64,000 nucleotides of DNA. Source: Wocania_A spongiicola. Its GTDB lineage: Bacteria; Bacteroidota; Bacteroidia; Flavobacteriales; Flavobacteriaceae. Below the pieces are notes generated by a model. The model was not told the DNA's origin. It saw nothing but the letters and a program-made list of their open reading frames with translations, and did not search any database. Location: NCBI RefSeq assembly GCF_023502325.1, contig NZ_JAMFLZ010000004.1:496001-560000 (forward strand), in the 5' to 3' direction. A program made the position numbers and the translations under genes. Positions 62,206 to 64,000 of this stretch are shown piece after piece (position 1 is the first letter of the stretch; each line of letters starts with the position of its first letter).

Positions 62206-63846
62206 ATGAAAAAAATAATTGTGTTACTAATAGTAACTGTGTTTACTTTTTCTTGTAAACAAGAAAAAAAGGAAGAAACCCAAAATAAAGAAATCTCACA
62301 AACTAAAATGCAAAAAAACTTAAGTAAGTATGTTAATGTAAAACTAACAACAGACCTTAGTAAACTTACCGATAATGAGCGTAAGATGATACCTGTTTTA
62401 ATTAAAGCAGCTGATATAATGAATGATTTGTTTTGGTATGAATCTTATGGAGATAAGACAGCATTATTAAATTCAGTTTCTGATGCCGACACTAAAACTT
62501 TTGTAAAAATTAACTATGGTCCCTGGGATAGATTAGATGGTAATGCGCCTTTTGTTGAAGGGGTAGAAGCTAAGCCTTTAGGGGCAAATTATTACCCAAA
62601 GGATATGACAAAAGAAGAATTTGAAGCTGCAGATATAGAAAACAAATCGAGCATATATAATTTTGTTAGACGCGACGAAAAAGGGAAGTTATATTCAATT
62701 CCCTACCATCAACAATTTGAAAAAGAGGTTAAGACGGTTTCAGATTTATTGCTTGAAGCTTCAAAACTGGCTGATGACGCAGGTCTTAAAAAGTATTTGG
62801 AATTAAGAGCCCAAGCCATGTTGGACGATAATTATCAACCTAGTGATTTAGCTTGGATGGATATGAAAACAAACACCTTAGATATAGTAATAGGTCCAAT
62901 TGAAACCTATGAAGATCAAATGTTTGGAAACAAAGCTGCTCATGAAGGTTATGTCCTTATTAAAGATCAGGAGTGGAGTGCTAAATTAGCTCGCTTTGCT
63001 AGTTTCTTGCCAGAATTACAAAAAGGATTACCAGTAGATGATGCTTATAAAAAAGAAACTCCAGGAACAGATAGTGATTTAAATGCATACGATGTTGTGT
63101 ATTATGCAGGCGATTGTAATTCGGGAAGTAAAACAATAGCTATTAACTTGCCTAATGATGAAGAAGTACAATTACAAAAAGGGACAAGAAGATTGCAACT
63201 TAAAAATGCAATGCAAGCAAAATTTGATAAAATATTAGTTCCAATATCAGAAGTTTTAATAGATGAAACACAACGCAAGCATATCACATTTGATGCTTTT
63301 TTTGCAAACACAATGTTTCATGAAGTGGCTCACGGTTTAGGAATTAAAAACACTATAAATGATAAAGGAACGGTGCGTACATCGCTTAAAGAACATTCAA
63401 GTGCTTTAGAAGAAGGGAAGGCAGATGTTTTAGGTTTATATATGGTGCAACAACTACATAGCAAAGGAGAAATTGATGGCGATATGAAAGACTACATGAC
63501 TACGTTTATGGCTAGTATTTTTCGATCTGTGCGTTTTGGAGCTTCTAGTGCTCATGGAAAAGCTAATATGATTCGCTTTAATTTCTTTAAAGAAAAAGGG
63601 GCATTTAGTAGAGATGAAAACGGTGTTTATAAAGTAAATTATGACAACATGATAGTGGCTATGAAAGATCTGTCGGGCTTAATATTAACACTTCAAGGAA
63701 ATGGTGATTATGATGGTGTTGCAGATTTGGTAAAAGATAAAGGTATTATTTCAAACGAATTACAATCAGATTTAGACCGTTTAAGTTCGGCAAACATTCC
63801 AGTTGATGTAATTTTCGAACAAGGTTTAACAGCTTTAGGGATGTAA
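62206..63846 (+). CDS. M49-like (dipeptidyl-peptidase III family) metallohydrolase, lipoprotein
   Basis: A 546-residue protein with a lipoprotein signal (IVTVFTFSC). HEVAHGLG gives zinc ligands His372 and His376 with catalytic Glu373, and EEGKADVLGLY (from residue 402) the second zinc motif. Classical DPP III has HELLGH, so this is a related but distinct clade often labelled Zn-dependent hydrolase. It also has FWYESYGDK near the N-terminus as in M49 proteins. Probably a periplasmic or outer-membrane-anchored peptidase. Confidence 0.82.
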   Translation: MKKIIVLLIVTVFTFSCKQEKKEETQNKEISQTKMQKNLSKYVNVKLTTDLSKLTDNERKMIPVLIKAADIMNDLFWYESYGDKTALLNSVSDADTKTFVKINYGPWDRLDGNAPFVEGVEAKPLGANYYPKDMTKEEFEAADIENKSSIYNFVRRDEKGKLYSIPYHQQFEKEVKTVSDLLLEASKLADDAGLKKYLELRAQAMLDDNYQPSDLAWMDMKTNTLDIVIGPIETYEDQMFGNKAAHEGYVLIKDQEWSAKLARFASFLPELQKGLPVDDAYKKETPGTDSDLNAYDVVYYAGDCNSGSKTIAINLPNDEEVQLQKGTRRLQLKNAMQAKFDKILVPISEVLIDETQRKHITFDAFFANTMFHEVAHGLGIKNTINDKGTVRTSLKEHSSALEEGKADVLGLYMVQQLHSKGEIDGDMKDYMTTFMASIFRSVRFGASSAHGKANMIRFNFFKEKGAFSRDENGVYKVNYDNMIVAMKDLSGLILTLQGNGDYDGVADLVKDKGIISNELQSDLDRLSSANIPVDVIFEQGLTALGM

Positions 63847-63863
63847 AATAGTATCATATTCAA

Positions 63864-63896
63864 AAAAAGGCTTTAGTAACCTACTAAAGCCTTTTT
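63864..63896 (+). terminator. Rho-independent terminator after the M49-like gene
   Basis: GGCTTTAGTA pairs with its complement around ACC; A-rich left flank and TTTTT on the right. Confidence 0.85.
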
Positions 63897-63932
63897 AGTT
63901 TATATTTTATATATTTAGTAAAAACATTTTAA

Positions 63933-64000
63933 ATGGTATACTGGTTATCAACACTTATAACTATAGCAATAATATATATAGCAATAAGCATTGCTTTGTA
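63933..64000 (+). CDS. Start of a membrane protein, cut by the window edge
   Basis: An ATG at 63933 opens a frame that runs to the end of the window: MVYWLSTLITIAIIYIAIS and on, a single hydrophobic segment of about 22 visible residues. It begins 37 bases after a terminator. The family cannot be told. Confidence 0.45.
   Translation, partial: MVYWLSTLITIAIIYIAISIAL

Overview
The window comes from a marine member of the Bacteroidota, most likely Flavobacteriaceae. The DNA is AT-rich. A type IX secretion sorting tail, a SusC/SusD pair, many Bacteroidota-type promoters (TTG, 18-20 bases, TAnnTTTG), A-rich rather than Shine-Dalgarno leaders, and a large alginate-use locus all point there. Genus cannot be fixed from the sequence alone.

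Layout. 1-0.8 kb: end of a leucine-rich-repeat protein, a small Cys-rich protein and an initiator tRNA. 0.9-28.2 kb: the alginate region. It holds an RraA-like putative aldolase and a divergent T9SS-secreted protein; a first operon-like run (PL6, PL7, gluconokinase/6-phosphogluconate dehydrogenase fusion, Nramp-like transporter, PL7, SDR); PL17-kdgF; susC-susD-PKD lipoprotein-PL7-PL7; a FadR-type GntR regulator; an MFS hexuronate-type transporter plus SDR; and a LacI regulator divergent from kdgK-eda. 28.2-33.9 kb: histidine degradation hutH-hutU-hutI with a divergent LysR regulator. 34-64 kb: mostly housekeeping and conserved Bacteroidota genes (FKBP isomerase, era, der, TPM/TPM/LemA trio, MerR, M23 peptidase, alaS, GSCFA, DUF4230, PLP dehydratase, enoyl-CoA hydratase, aromatic amino acid hydroxylase, bestrophin, DUF4136, DUF5522, ACC-deaminase-like, glucosaminidase, hemL, YiaA-like, CPBP-like, DUF2157/GDYXXLXY pair, M49-like peptidase).

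How the alginate genes work together (inference from families): surface lipoprotein lyases PL6 and four PL7 cut alginate; SusC/SusD and the PKD lipoprotein bind and import oligomers; the PL17 lipoprotein releases unsaturated monouronate; KdgF and the MFS carrier deliver DEH to the cytoplasm; an SDR reduces DEH to KDG; KdgK and Eda yield pyruvate and glyceraldehyde-3-phosphate.

Main new observations. A 10-bp palindrome (TGGTAAACCA or TGGTTAACCA type), arranged in tandem at exactly 13-bp intervals and overlapping the -7 promoter box, marks four intergenic regions of the alginate region and is the probable site of the local GntR protein. A two-part leader element (hairpin loop with GCACGC, then AGGAGGGAAG) recurs before susC and before the MFS gene and may be an undescribed cis-acting RNA. 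Also notable are a GntK-Gnd fusion, an Nramp homologue without the metal-binding motifs, and a 47-codon membrane ORF interrupted by an in-frame TGA.
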